NCBI RefSeq assembly: GCF_032884065.1
Contig: NC_088867.1
Span: 50,775,317-50,839,316 of the forward strand
Source: Artemia franciscana
Taxonomy: Eukaryota > Arthropoda > Branchiopoda > Anostraca > Artemiidae
DNA length: 64,000 nt
Direction: 5' to 3'
The translations under genes and the position numbers were made by a program. The number at the start of each line of letters is the position of its first letter. The first letter of the stretch is position 1. The notes under the pieces were generated by a model, which was given only the letters and a program-made list of their open reading frames with translations, had not been told where the DNA came from and did not search any database. Of this stretch, positions 1 through 31,204 are shown piece by piece.

Positions 1-49
1 GGTATCCATGCAGGCATGATAATTTTTTAGTATCTCTACTCCTTCTGTA

Positions 50-410
50 AACTATTCTAAGGTGTAGGAAATTGCATAAAAACAAGTCTATATCTGTTAT
101 AACCTACCAAAGCAATATATCTTTCTGTAATTTTGGTTTGAGTTTGATTTTCTTTTAAGATTAAATGCATAGTAATTAAAAACATTGATCCTTTTGCCAG
201 GAATCCTTGTTGTTTAAAATTTACTGTATTTTGTTTCACTTTGCATGCAGTTTAATTGCTCTTTCTATTTGAGAGTTTTTTTCTAAAAGTATTAAAAAAT
301 AAAATTATTCCTACAAAAACATATCCTGAAATGTATTTCCTGTCATCCAGCCACCATGGCTATTTTGGTGTCTGCCCCCTGGAAAATTTTCTGCCAGCAC
401 CCTTGGGGGG
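50..410 (-). repeat. Interspersed repeat 'family D', inverted copy
   Basis: The reverse complement of this stretch aligns with 32714-33007. Shared blocks include the piece around ttctaaggtgtaggaaattg, the piece around ctgttataacctaccaaagc, and gaaaattttctgccagcac next to a G/C run. This copy carries about 100 bp (roughly 122-220) absent from the other. No coding potential is evident. The class is unknown; two opposite-strand copies 32 kb apart indicate a dispersed element. Confidence 0.65.
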
Positions 411-429
411 GATGAATAACAATATTGTC

Positions 430-2138
430 TATTAATTTTCAGTTTTCACTTTCTTTTTCTCTGGTTTTAGTTTTGAAAATGCTATTCTTGTTATTGAATT
501 TTAAGCCATATCAATGTTTTTTCTTCTAAATTTAGAAAATATACTTGTAGATTTTTTATATCTTATAAATTGGAATTGAGCAAAATTGTGAAGCTGAAAA
601 TACTCTTTTCATACTTTAATTAAGCTCAAGATCTATTTTAGTTTCACTTTTATAAAAAAAAGATTTTTTAAGGTCATTAAAGGTTGTTACTGTCTAGAAG
701 GAGAAGAAGCAGAAGTAGGCACTTCAAAACACCTTCCTAGGGCATACTTTAGTCTGTAGATCTATCCCTGAAAGTTTCAGTGGTAAAATTCTAGTTAATT
801 GACTTCTTGCTATCTCAGAAAGGGTTTAGGTTAGGAAAATGAAACTTTCAGGGATAAATCTACAGACTAAAGTATGTCTTGGGAAGGTATTTTGAAGCAA
901 CTACCTCCACTCCTTCTTGCTCTTGAGGGCCCTGACCTTTGATGACCTTTAAAACTATGTGTGTTAAACAGATCATCTGCTTAATTGAAGTACAACAAAA
1001 TTGGGTAAAATTCTAGTCAATTGACTTCTTGCTATCTCGGAAAGGGTTTAGGTTAGGAAAATGAAACTTTCAGGGATAAATCTACAGGCTAAAGTATGTC
1101 TGGGAGGTATTCGAAAGTACCCACCTCCACTCCTTCTCCCTCTAGAGGGCCCTGGATTTTGCCTAAATGACAGGTCTATACTTATTGAAATTTTGACAAA
1201 ACAACATTTTACCTTAATTTTTGGTTACCAGTTGCTTTTTCTCTGCCTTTAGTTCTGAAAATGCAATTCCTGTTATCTGAGTAGAATTTTGAGCCATATC
1301 AATGTTTTTTTTTCCAAAATTTAGGAAGTGTATTTGTATATCTTTAAAACCTTATAAAATGAAATTGAGCAAAGTTATGATGCTGAAAATAATTTTGTTG
1401 TGCTTCAATTAAGCAGAAGATCTATTTTGCAACTGTTTCACTTTTATAACACACATATTTTTAAAGGTCATCAAAGGTCAAGGGCCTCTAGAGGGAGAAG
1501 GAGTGGAGGTAGTTGCTTCAAAATACCTTCCCGGCACATACTTTAGTCTGTAGATTTATCCCTGAAAGTTTCATTTTCCTAACCTAAACCCTTTCTGAGA
1601 TAGCAAGAAGTCAATTAACTAGAATTTTACCATTTCAGTTTCTAACCTAACCACTTTCTAAGATAGCAAATTTTAGGTCTATACCTATTGAAATTTTGAC
1701 AAAACATCATTTTACCCTAATTTTTAGTTACCAGTTGCTTTTTCTCTGCCTTTAGTTCTGAAAATGCAATTCCTATTATTTGAGTAGAATTCTGAGCCAT
1801 ATCAATGTTTTTTTTTCAAAATTTAGGAGATGTAGTTGCATAAATTAAAAACCTTATAAATTGGGATTGAGCAAAGTTGTGAAGCTGAAAACAATTTTTT
1901 TGTAGGCTACTTTATTTAAGCAGAAAATCTATGGTGCAAGATTTCACTTTTATAACACACATATTTTTGAAGGTCATCAAAGGTCAGGGCCCTCTAGAGG
2001 GAGAAGGAGTGGAGGTAGGTACTTCAAAATACCTTCCCAGGACATACTTTAGCCTGTTGACCCATCCCTGAAAGTTTCATTTTCCTAACCTAACCCCTTT
2101 ATGAGATGGCAAGAAGCCAATCAACTAGAATTTTACCT
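430..2138. repeat. Composite tandem and inverted repeat upstream of THOC3
   Basis: A unit of about 500 bp recurs. A core containing ccatatcaatg lies near 507, 1297 and 1798. It is followed by an arm containing gagaaggagtggaggta, catactttagtctgtag and ctgaaagtttcattttcc. Forward arms lie near 670-780, 1465-1632 and 1975-2138, and inverted arms near 783-1003 and 1005-1155. The 970-1001 segment is the reverse complement of the segment near 1390-1420, so whole unit parts are inverted, not only the arms. This looks like a foldback-type element that has rearranged locally. No coding sequence is visible. Confidence 0.75.
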
Positions 2139-2341
2139 TATGCCATATGGTTGATGTCACTCAGTGTGCATTTACTGAATTAAGGAGGCTTCTTAACTAA
2201 TATGGTCCTTACATCAATCCTTGCTAGTGTCTTCTTCCGCGTGTCTATTGTTTTAAATTTTGTTCTACAGTCGTCATCTATGCTGTATTCGCGCCGTTGA
2301 GAAATAGACAGCATTTTCGCTGAAAAATTCAAAAATTAAAA
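2139..2341 (+). promoter_or_regulatory. Putative THOC3 promoter and 5' leader
   Basis: Only about 200 bp separate the upstream repeat from the THOC3 ATG, so the core promoter or 5' UTR must lie here, or an upstream noncoding exon must exist. A pyrimidine-rich tract ending in ttctacag (about 2263-2270) could be a splice acceptor for a 5' UTR exon. The region is less AT-rich than its surroundings (tattcgcgccgttgag). No convincing TATA box was seen. The assignment rests on position, not on a recognised motif. Confidence 0.35.
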
Positions 2342-21181
<18,840 letters not shown>

Positions 21182-21192
21182 TTATTCATAAA

Positions 21193-21198
21193 AATAAA
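21193..21198 (+). terminator. Poly(A) signal of THOC3
   Basis: AATAAA lies 11 bp after the THOC3 stop codon and is followed by T- and GT-rich sequence. It would give a very short 3' UTR. Further downstream signals cannot be excluded. Confidence 0.6.
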
Positions 21199-21819
21199 TT
21201 TTTAATTTTGTCTATAGTTGGTGATTTTGCCCACATCTTAGTGGCTTCGGTTGGTATTTTCATGGATTGAGAGTTAAACGAACAACAAAACAATTGAATA
21301 AAACAACAAACAATCTTAATATTAGCGTTAAGCTTCTATAAAAGTGATATTATTGGAAAAACTCTGTCTAAGGGCGGGTATCTTCTATCATTACCGTTTT
21401 TCCTGCTTTTCTACCGTTTTCTGTCCAATGTATTCTGTTGGTATATTTTGATCTTAGAGACTGGGCCTGCTGATCTTGAAAATTTACTGATAGACAGATA
21501 TCACAGTTCAAGCGATAATATGTACTATGGTTACAGCAATAGCTGCAGTCTAGTAAAAGACAGCATACGCGGATTTTGATGATTTCATACTGGTTGGATC
21601 TGTACGCGATTCATTTGAAGCCAATCCGGCTTGATTTGAAGTTCGAAGCTTGTCATAAATTTTGTTTTAGAGATGAGTGAAGAGTTAAGATGTAATTTTA
21701 ATTGGCGGTGCCATAAATGTCTAAGTAAAGAGCGATGTGGTTACAATGTATTATTTGCTTTTTTTTTCACCGAAGCCCTTTGTATAGAAGGAGCTATTGT
21801 AAGAACTTTGGAGTGGCTG
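21199..21819. other. Intergenic segment downstream of THOC3
   Basis: No recognised gene or alignable repeat up to the family B array. Confidence 0.4.
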
Positions 21820-24800
21820 TGGGCTGTGGAAAAATCTCCAAGGGCTGTGGAGGGTATGACATTCCTAAAGGCATAGTTATTAGACCTTTTGAATAATTTG
21901 AAAAAAGTTACACGTGACTTTATTAGACTTGACTTTATTAAACAAGAAACGATATACACAAATCTTATACAAAGGAGTCAGGGAGGCAACTCGTGGCTAT
22001 TCCTTTCATTTGGTTCATCGTCACCTGATAATTTATGTAACAAACCGGAAGTCACTAAACCATTGACGAACTTAAGAACGTGATCCGTAGTCATACTACA
22101 AGTAGTCATACTAGGCATAGTTATTAGACCTTTTGAATAATTTGAACAAAGTGGCTATTTAATAATTTTTATCAGTATTAATTGGGTCTAAAAGGGGGCC
22201 CTTTGCACTCCAAGCACTGTTCAATATGCCCTGGAAGTTCCAGCTATTCCTGAGATATAGCTGAAGCGCTCTTTTGACAATCAGCATGCATCTAGTGTCT
22301 AATTTTGTTCAACATCCTCGTCAATATTCCTTGAAAGTAGTTGCAAGTAGATATAGTAGCATTTGCTGGCCGTCGCAAACATAGTTGCAAGTTGTTGTTG
22401 TCGAAAGTAGCCGCAGTAGTCTTTGCAGCCGCAGTCGTAGCAGTAGTAGTGGCCCTGAAAGTTAATACCCTTACTCATTCCTAGGACATTTAAGATACGT
22501 CGTTTTTGTCGGAAGTAGCCGCAGTAGCGTTTACAGCTGCAGTCGTAGCGGTAGTATTGACCCTGAAAGCTAATACCCGTTCCTAGGACATTTAAGTCAC
22601 GCCTTTTTGATGAATTGTATACAAATAATTTCTTGTGATTTAGCTTAACATACTGTACAGCATTCCCAGAAAATTCACCTCAATGCCTTTAGCCTTTACA
22701 AACACACCCAACATCAAACATCCCCCCCTTTTCCCAATGATAAATCCTGTATGTAACAAATGGAGAAATTATGAAATTTATATTCATTGCCCCGGGGGCT
22801 GTGGGGTCATGGCATCCCTGGAGGCATAGCTATTAGACTTTGTAAATATTTTGGATAAAATGACTATCAGTATTAGGGGGGCAACTAACAGGACAAGTGT
22901 GATTGCCCTCCGTTCCTTTTCCGAAACCACTCTCAATATGTCTTTAAAGTTTCAACTTAACACCCTAAGCCGTTCCTTAGATATTGCTGTTATGCCCTTT
23001 TGACAACTCCTTGCATACATTGTGTTTTGGTTCTGTTCGACATCCCCCTCAACACTTTCTAAAAGTTTTACCTTAATATCCTCAGCCCTTCGGTAGCTAA
23101 AAGTAAGGAATGGAAGGGGGCTGGTTGCCCTCTGACCGCTTTTTAACATCCCCCTCAACTTACCCGGAAAGTTTAATCTTAATACCCTCTGCCGTTCTAA
23201 AAATATTGCAAATAAGTTTTAAAAAATAATTTTTTATTTGTCATTAAAAATTTTAAACGAAATCACTTTTTAGAAATTTCGATGATTTTTGAGGGGAGGG
23301 TGTATCTAAAACTTCAACGAGGCTGGTTACCCTCCGGCCACTCTTCACCCCCCCCCCCCCTTAATATACCCTGAAAGTTTCGACTTAATACCCTCATCTG
23401 TTCCTTAGATATTGTTGATACGCCTTTTTGACAACCAGCGTGCACACATATTTTTCGATTGGGTTTGGCAGCCCTCCCAAAACCAATGGGGGTTATATCA
23501 TCCCCAGAGGCATAGCCATTTGAGCTTTAGACTGTTTTGATCAAGATGGTTAATTGATCGAATGTTTTTGGAGGGACAGCAGCTAAAAGGACATGAGAGG
23601 GAGGCTTATCCCCCAACATCCCCGTCAACATGTCCAGAAAGCTCCCTAAGAAGGAAAAGGATCGGAGTTGCCCCCCCGATCCCTCTTCAACATACCTTAA
23701 AAATTCAAATTAATGCACTCAGCCGTTTCTTAGATATTGCTTTTATTCCCTTTTGACAACCAGCAAGGAAATAGTGTGTTTTCATAGTTTTCAGCATCCC
23801 TCTCGACATTTCCTTAAAATTTCAGCTGAATCCTTTAAGCCTTTTTGGAGACCCAGGATCAAATTTACCCTCTCCTCCCAATGAAAAACCTTCTATGTTA
23901 ATAGTCGGCAACTTGCATAACTTAAAACTTTTGCTAGTGTCTATGGGGGATATTGTCAACTCTGGAGGCATAGTTATTTGACCTTTGGACTATTTTTAAC
24001 AAAATGCCTATCTCAAAATTTTGATCGGATGTACATAGGGAATGAGGCATGGGAGAGGGGGCTGGCTGGCCTCCAATCACTTTTGACTCTGAGAAAGGGA
24101 ACTAGAACTTTTGGTTTCCAATCTAATGAGCCTCCTCCGAAATTTGTTTATGCGATCACCCCTTCCTATGAAGTTCCTCTGGGGGAAAAATGATACATGG
24201 AAGATTTGTTGCCATTAAATCCAGAAGGTGCTATAGCGTTACCTTGCTACCAAAACTTGCGAGCCTTGATTTAGAAGCATTTCTCATTACAAAATGAATT
24301 CCCGATTTTTTCATAATTTTTTAAGGCATATATGGTTGCGTAAAATTCCACTCACCAATCTAAACAATGAGGTTTCGTTTTCAATGTCCTTGGTGCTTTA
24401 ATAATTGGGTAGAAATACGGTCAAAAATGTGCCGTTTAGTAGATAAATATGATACCGTAAAGAAATGTCGAATCACACAGTGTGTTTTGAATGCGGTTGG
24501 CAGCCTCTCAAAATCTTTGGGGGATTATGTTATCCCCATAGGCATAGCTATTTGAGATCTAGACTATTTGGAACAAAGTGGCAATTTCAAATTTTGATCG
24601 GAGAGACAGCAGCTAGAAAGGACATTGGAGGAGGGCTTATCCCCCAACATCCCTGTCAAAATGTCCTGAAAGTTTCTACTTAATACTCTCAGTTGTTCTT
24701 AAGATATTGCAGATCCTCCTGTTTGGTAAACGGCACACACAATGTGCTTTTTCATTTAGCTTGAAATACCTCTCAAAATTCTCCAAATTTGATGGTAATA

Positions 24801-25150
24801 CCCTTAGTGTTTTTCGATACATCAGAATCTTTCCTCTTATCCTAATTATAAATCTTATATGAAAACAATGAGCAAATTTCATATTTACTATCCATGCCCG
24901 GGGATTGTGCGGGGCATAGCATCCCTGGAGACGTAGCTATTAGACCTTTTTGACTAGTTTGAACAAAATGACAATTCCAAATCTTGATCAGTGTTCAGCA
25001 GAGGGGGCACCTAAGAAGAAAAAGAATCGGAGTTGACCTCCAGTCCCTGTTAAACATTCCTCCAAAAAGGCTTAGGACGTTCAACTGAAATTTTAAGGAA
25101 ATGTCGAGAGGGATGCCGAACAGATTCAAAACTCACCATGTACCCTAGCT
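21820..25150 (+). repeat. Family B array, diverged units related to the family A tail
   Basis: The block ggcatagttattagacctttt, followed by a caaaatgacta-type word, recurs near 21868, 22113, 22820, 23508, 23960, 24540 and 24920. Between these lies gaaagtttcaacttaatacc with ccttagatattgct and ttttgacaaccagc. The middle of the family A tail (catagttattaggtttttcg, aaaatggctatctcag, gagcgtgggaggggg) is clearly related. At least six imperfect units run in the same direction. Open frames within it are not genes. Confidence 0.75.
22400..22615 (+). repeat. 108-bp direct duplication inside family B
   Basis: gtcgaaagtagccgcagtag at 22400 recurs as gtcggaagtagccgcagtag at 22508. Both copies continue through ccgcagtcgtagc, gaccctgaaag-type words and cctaggacatttaag. 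Confidence 0.85.
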
Positions 25151-28059
25151 CTGCAAAGGGTCTTACGCTAGATTAGCTTTTATTATGTCTTAGGAAAGTC
25201 AATATAGTAGCAACAAAATTGAACTTTTGGATAAGCAGTCAATAAATTTTCAAATTAATCATTGCTAGAAGTCTTCTCAGGATTGACCAGAACTGGAACC
25301 TCCATCTCAATTCCACATTTTCAAATTTTGAATAGTTTGCTTTTGTTGATTTTGACAATTTTAGACGATGATTACGAATATTTTATGATTTTGACATTAC
25401 CCTAGTATGAAAGGACGTGTTTAAGTGTAAAATTTTAGAATCAACCCCTTGGCATAGGACATTAATTACGTTGCAGGAAAGCCTTTTGTTTCCAAAAGAC
25501 TGGCAACAGCCTAGGGAATTAAATGCGTTCCCATTTTAAACATTATCTGTCCAATTATATTTTGTGCCAGATAAAGAGAATCTAAATCTCCAAAAGTTGG
25601 CTATAGTATCTCTGTTCATCTTAAATATTACATCTGGGGAATAAGAAGATGCCTTGCAATGCTCTTATTCGAAAAAAAAGAAGCTGTGTCTGATTTTCTA
25701 ATTTGAATGAAACCTCTTTGGGGCCCACTCATAAGGAAGGACTTCGAGAACAGAAGTGTCCCTAAAGAGGACTTTTATCTCAGAATAAGTTATCTTTAAA
25801 TACTGCTCAATAGGGTTGCTATTTATTTTGTTTTCCTCAATGAAAGAAAAAAAAAATATTAGCACTGGACTGGTAGGAAGTCAATTTTGATTCTAGTTTC
25901 TCTCGCTCCAAAATTTCGGGATTTTTGTTTCGTTGCGCTTATAAACTTCTTAAATTGCTATTCAAGTATTGTATTGACTTATAAAAAATTAATCACTTTA
26001 CGAAAACTACCACAGCAGAGGTGGAATTTTCAAATGGCCTCTTCAATATTACTACCATTTGGCCAACTGATAAGCAAGCCAGCTCATGTTCCATTCATCA
26101 TTCACTAGAACTTAATATACCATCGATGACACAAAGAAATCGTGATGGCATGACTGGTACGAACTAAAAAAGAGACTTAATTATAATCAATTTAGTGAAA
26201 ACAAGAGTTTAACAAGACCCATGTTCCTGATCACGTGAAATTCCAGTTTGACAGCATCGTTTATCATCAAAGATAGAGTTAATAAAAAAAAAAAAAAAAT
26301 TCTTCCAAGATAAAATCAATATGTGCGGCGATTGATAAATGTGTTTTGGTCTGGTTTTAACTGATCATCAATACTACTTAACGAATTATCAAGGCTTCCT
26401 TAGTAATGACATTTATTTATCATACTTTTTCGCCTTTTTCAATTTAGACACAATACTATTATACAGCCAATCAATTAAGAAGGAGAAATTAATTAAAGCT
26501 CTCATATTATAGTTGCAGGCATGACTGTTCTTTTCTTACAATTTTTTTTATGCATGTTCCAGTTTCTCAGATACGCTTAGGTGGACGTTTTGATAATATT
26601 TAAACATTAATAATAATTAGTAATAGCAGTAGGTTTTTCTTTCTTTTTTGGCCCAAAGCTACGTGTTCAATTAAGTGAGGCGCTTCATGGTGTGATATCT
26701 GGCCCCATAAAACCTACATTTACTATATGTAGCAGATATACAAAAGCCCCCATGTCATTTTGGGGAATTGGGGGAGGTGATGCCTGGTGAACTCCTCCTT
26801 CTCCCATTGCCAAAGTATTCGGATAAGGGTATAGAAACAATTGAGTGATTACAAAGTTGTGATTGCAAATTTGTGGCTAGTTATGCAATAAACGTCCTAA
26901 ATCAAAACATGTTGAGTAACCCCACATATTTCACAAATGACTTGTATGTCATATCTTGTTGAAATCAGAGTGTTTTGCGAATGATTGTGTATCCTAAGTA
27001 GACTCCTCGGATCCCTACCGTCTCGATTTTCCCCTTCTCTCTACATGTAGACACATTGCACCTCTTTCGACTACATATTTCAGAAATGGTGGGTATGTTC
27101 CATCTTGGTGAAATTAGAGTCTTGTAAGGATTTTTACTTAGCAGGATTGTAGGTCCTAAGCAGACTCTTGGGATCCCTGCTGTATCTCCTTACATATAGA
27201 CATTTTGTACCTCTTACGACTGATTGGTTATAAACCTTATCTTGCAGATGAAATATATGAGAAAATATTGAAATACTAAGTTATAAAATTAAAACAAAGT
27301 CAAACATACAATTAAATGTGTGTATCGCGTCAATGCTATAGATTTTTCTGAGGTTTAGGAGGTAAGAAACCCCCCTCCCCCCTTATTTTAGTTATTTAAT
27401 TTTCGATTTATTCAATTTGGCTGCTTAGTACATTAGGATATCTAGCAGTTTTATACTTCATTTCTATCTTCACGGGAATTTTGCTAATTTAGCTCTGATT
27501 TCCTATATAGGCTAATTCCTACTCCATTTAAGCTTTTAATTCTCTTTTTACTTTTATTGAAAACTTTGTTTTTATTTTCACTTTAATACTGAAATTAAAT
27601 AGATTTTCAAACGTATTTATGTCAAAAAAACCTTTTATTCTTGGAAACTATGTTGGTATTTTATTCCTATCTTTCTTTCTCTAATTGGTAAGTTTCCCTA
27701 ATACCTGGCAAGGTAGTAACAGGTAGTCTGTAACAAGTAGCAAGCGCTAGTATTTCTTAGAGTCCTTTTGCAGTTAGTGTCATTTTCCTCCTGATAATCA
27801 CAAAAGAGTTGTGATTATCGGAGAGGCGTGATCTTGTTGAATAAACACAGCAAGAGAGTTTTGTCTCATATAGGGGCGGGGTCTGGGGGTTTGACTTCAA
27901 ACCTTCATATTTTTTTGGGTGGGGGGAAGTAAAGAGACTTACAGTTTTATTTTCGGAGGAAAGTGCAAACTATTTTGTCTCCATCCTCATAAAAGAATAT
28001 ACGAAGCTATTTTTAGTTTTTTATGCCCGACAGGTTCTTTGGCTGGTATAGTATAATAG
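25151..28059. other. Intergenic segment
   Basis: AT-rich with no recognised gene. An imperfect direct duplication of about 158 bp occupies 26925-27225: acatatttcacaaatgac against acatatttcagaaatggt, then agactcctcggatccct against agactcttgggatccct. A perfect 11-bp hairpin (gataatcacaa, loop aagag) lies at 27793-27819. Confidence 0.55.
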
Positions 28060-28157
28060 AATATATTCAACAGTGCAAGACAGTATAATATAATAGAATA
28101 TATAATAGAATATAATAGAATATATTCAATAGTGCAAGACAGTATAATATAATAGAA
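28060..28157. repeat. AT-rich minisatellite, left part
   Basis: Units of the form agtgcaagacagtataatat followed by repeats of aatagaatatat. This is the left portion of the array that resumes at 29720 after the Helitron insertion. Confidence 0.9.
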
Positions 28158-28166
28158 CTAGCTGTT

Positions 28167-28189
28167 GGGGTGGCGCTTCGCGCCACCCC
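28167..28189 (-). terminator. Helitron 3' terminal hairpin
   Basis: Perfect 10-bp GC-rich stem with a 3-base loop, 9 bp from the CTAG end. A second similar stem (gggggcgc, loop ttc, gcgccccc) lies just inside, near 28204-28225. Confidence 0.85.
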
Positions 28190-28411
28190 AACACCTAGTT
28201 GGTGGGGGCGCTTCGCGCCCCCCCCCAAGCCCCCCCGCGCGCGTAAGTCGTTACGCGCCATAATAGTTACGCGCCATTGTAGTTGTGTCCCTATGTCCCA
28301 CCTGTGAATATAGATATATATATATATATATGGTTTTAACTACGTAAAACTTGCGAATATACAACATTCTTTGCTGTCCCATTGTCTTTGCATATAAATA
28401 GATTGTCAGGT

Positions 28412-28950
28412 TATCCCCCTGTTTCCCCCGGTGTCCCCGTTGTAGTTGTGTCCCTGTGTCCCGGTCGTCATTTATATTCCCTGTGTCCCGGGTCCCGGTC
28501 ATCATTTGTATCCCGGTGTCCCGGTCTGTATATACATTCGTTTTTTAGTTTTGTTTTTCTCCTTTATTTTTTTCCTTTTTTTTTCTTTTTTAGCTTATTT
28601 AGATTTTTAGATTTTTTAGTTTTTTTTATTAGTTTTTAGTTTTTATTTCTTTTTAGTTTTTTTGTCCCGGTCGTCATTTATATCCCCCTGTTTCCCCCGG
28701 TGTCCCCGTTGTAGTTGTGTCCCTGTGTCCCGGTCGTTATTTATATTCCCTGTGTCCCGGTCGTCATTTGTATCCCGGTGTACCGGTCTGTATATACATT
28801 CGTTTTTTAGTTTTGTTTTTCTCCTTTATTTTTTTCCTTTTTTTTTCTTTTTTAGTTTATTTAGATTTTTAGATTTTTTAGTTTTTTTATTAGTTTTTAG
28901 TTTTTTTTTCTTTTTAGTTTTTTTGTAGTTTTTACCTTCTTTTTAGTTTT
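28412..28950. repeat. 269-bp tandem duplication inside the Helitron
   Basis: tatccccctgtttcccccgg occurs at 28412 and 28681. Both copies continue through ccgttgtagttgtgtccctg and a T-rich tail containing ttttgtttttctccttta. Open frames crossing it (28382-28639, 28662-28928) repeat the same residues and are translations of the duplication, not genes. Confidence 0.85.
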
Positions 28951-29639
28951 GTCCTGGTCGTCATTTATACTCCCTGTGTCCCGGTGCTTTGTTGATTGCT
29001 AATCGAACATTCCTTTTGTCCTGGTCGCTTTCTCTTTGAGTGTCGTCATTTATTTTTTTCTTTTTTAGTTCTTTTAGTTTTTACCTTTTTTAGTTTTTTT
29101 TTAGTTTTTAGTTTTTTTAGTTTTTAGTTTTTTTAGTTTTTTACCTTTTTTTAGTTTTTTTAGTTTTTTAGCTTTTTTATTTTTTTTATTAGTTTTTAGT
29201 TTTTTTGTAGTTTTTGCCTTTTTTTTTAGTTTTTTGTCCTGGTCGCTTTCTCTTTGAGTGTCGTCATTTATTAGTTTTTTCCTTTTTTTTTTAGTTTTTT
29301 ATTGGTTTTTACCTTTATTTTAGCTTATTTTTCAGTTTTTTCCTTTTTTTTAGTTTTTTTTTTATTTTTTATTTTTTTAGTTTTTTACCTTTTTTTAGTT
29401 TTTTTAGTTTTTTTAGTTTTTTAGCTTTTTTACTTTTTTTATTAGTTTTTAGTTTTTTTTTGTAGTTTTTGCCTTTTTTTAGTTTTTTCAGTTTTTTTTT
29501 TAGTTTTTTATTGGTTTTTACCTTTATAGTTTTTTTAGTTTTTTAGCTTTTTTATTTTTTTTATTAGTTTTTAGTTTTTTTTGTAGTTTTTGCCTTTTTT
29601 TAGTTTTTTCAGTTTTGACGTCACCTAATCCAGTTTTTT

Positions 29640-29655
29640 CAGGTGACGTCACCTG
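29640..29655. other. 16-bp perfect palindrome near the Helitron 5' end
   Basis: caggtgacgtcacctg, with a second partial gacgtcacct 25 bp to its left. It lies about 65 bp inside the Helitron 5' terminus. Confidence 0.7.
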
Positions 29656-29719
29656 ACACATCCATCCACACATCCATCCACACATCCACAGACAGACAAC
29701 TTATTTTTATATATATAGA

Positions 29720-30085
29720 TATATAATAGAATATAATAGAATATATTCAATAGTGCAAGACAGTATAATATAATAGAATATATAATAGAATATAATAGAA
29801 TATATTCAACAGTGCAAGACAGTATAATATAATAGAATATATAATAGAATATATTCAATAGTGCAAGACAGTATAATATAATAGAATATATAATAGAATA
29901 TAATAGAATATATTCAACAGTGCAAGACAGTATAATATAATAGAATATATAATAGAATATAATAGAATATATTCAATAGTGCAAGACAGTATAATATAAT
30001 AGAATATATTCAATAGTGCAAGACAGTATAATATAATAGAATATATAATAGAATATATTCAACAGTGCAAGACAGTATAATAACA
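29720..30085. repeat. AT-rich minisatellite, right part
   Basis: About six to seven units of roughly 50-60 bp, each with attcaa(c/t)agtgcaagacag and variable numbers of the aatagaatata subunit. It continues the array at 28060-28157. Confidence 0.92.
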
Positions 30086-30689
30086 GCATACTGTAATAGA
30101 ATAATAATAGACAGTCTTCACGATATATTTAACTTTTCTTTATTTCATTTTTTTCTCTCAAATGAAGAAAAACAGTTGAGGACTATGACTTAAAGCTCTC
30201 ACCAAGTTTTGAGGTCAATGATTTGGTCCTGAAAGAAAAAAAGGCTTGTCCCTCAGTGGTCTGTATATAATCATCGTCAAATAGAATCAAAAGAGAGAAG
30301 TCATCTCCCATCTGGCATAGTATACAGCTTAACATACAAAGTTAGGTCTTATTAATAGAATAATAGCAGCGATCAACTCTTCATTGGTATGAGCGTGTCA
30401 ACTCTATTGTGATTTTAACAATACTTTGATTTATCTAGGTTTACAGTTGAGTTGTTGAAGTCTTTAGGAAATGGGAGTAATCCGCTTTGTGATTGTTCGT
30501 TTCGGAAATCCTAATTGGGTTACATTCACAAGTCAGTTGTCTTGATAGACTCGATGACTTTCCATCGAACAAAGGTACGAGTTGATTTATGGAAAAGTAA
30601 TGCTCTCTAACTAACAGCTGGCCTAATCACAGATGCTAAAGAGGAGGAGACTAGAGCCTGTTTGTGATAATCATTAAATAAAAAAAAAC
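30086..30689. other. Intergenic segment
   Basis: No recognised gene or alignable repeat. Confidence 0.4.
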
Positions 30690-31204
30690 AGGTTTTTTTT
30701 TTCAACTGAAAGTAATGAGCAACATTAAAATTTAAAACGAACAGAAATTGTTTCGTATATGAGAGGGTTGCCCCCTCCTCAATACCTAGCTCTTTGTGCT
30801 TAAGTTTTTAGAGCTTTTTAAAATGATTGTTGTCCCAGTTAAACGACCTTTGTGTTTCAGGAGTCGTTCTTAAGGAATGGGACAAAACCTCTAAGCAAAA
30901 CATTTTTGGCTCATTTTTCCTTATTTTTGCAGATTGGAGCTTGAAACCTCTACAGTGGAGTTCTCTGATACGCTGAATCTGATGATATGATTTTCATTAA
31001 GATTTTTTGACTTTTAGGGTGTTTCTCCCCCTTATTCGAAAATCAGGCAATTTTTTTAGGCTCATAGCCTTAGCTGGGTAACACTAAACTTAATGAATCT
31101 TATATATTTGGTATCGACATAATAAGCCATTTTTTTTAATCTCTCTATTGATGTCAAATTTTTTTTTGAGTTTTGGTTACTTGTCGTGTTGCTTCTTACT
31201 TACA

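Larger units (their letters stand above)
28158..29719 (-). mobile_element. Non-autonomous Helitron, 1,562 bp, both ends intact
   Basis: On the minus strand it begins TCTATATATATAAAAATAAG (29719 downward). It ends with a hairpin of ten paired bases (ggggtggcgc, loop gaa, gcgccacccc) followed by AACAG and CTAG (28158). It sits between A and T with no target duplication, as Helitrons do. Joining 28157 to 29720 exactly restores the minisatellite unit. The interior is low-complexity (gtgtcccggtcgtcattt blocks, T-rich ttagttttt runs) with a 269-bp internal tandem duplication. There is no Rep/helicase gene, so movement would need an autonomous relative. The ends resemble a Helitron family I recall from arthropod genomes. 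Confidence 0.88.

Noticed and set aside
27793-27819. Hairpin resembling a bacterial terminator
   Set aside because: No gene precedes it and the genome is eukaryotic. Treated as an incidental stem.
28382-28928. Two similar open frames that looked like paralogous small genes
   Set aside because: They fall on the 269-bp tandem duplication in the Helitron and are low-complexity, with no coding signature.
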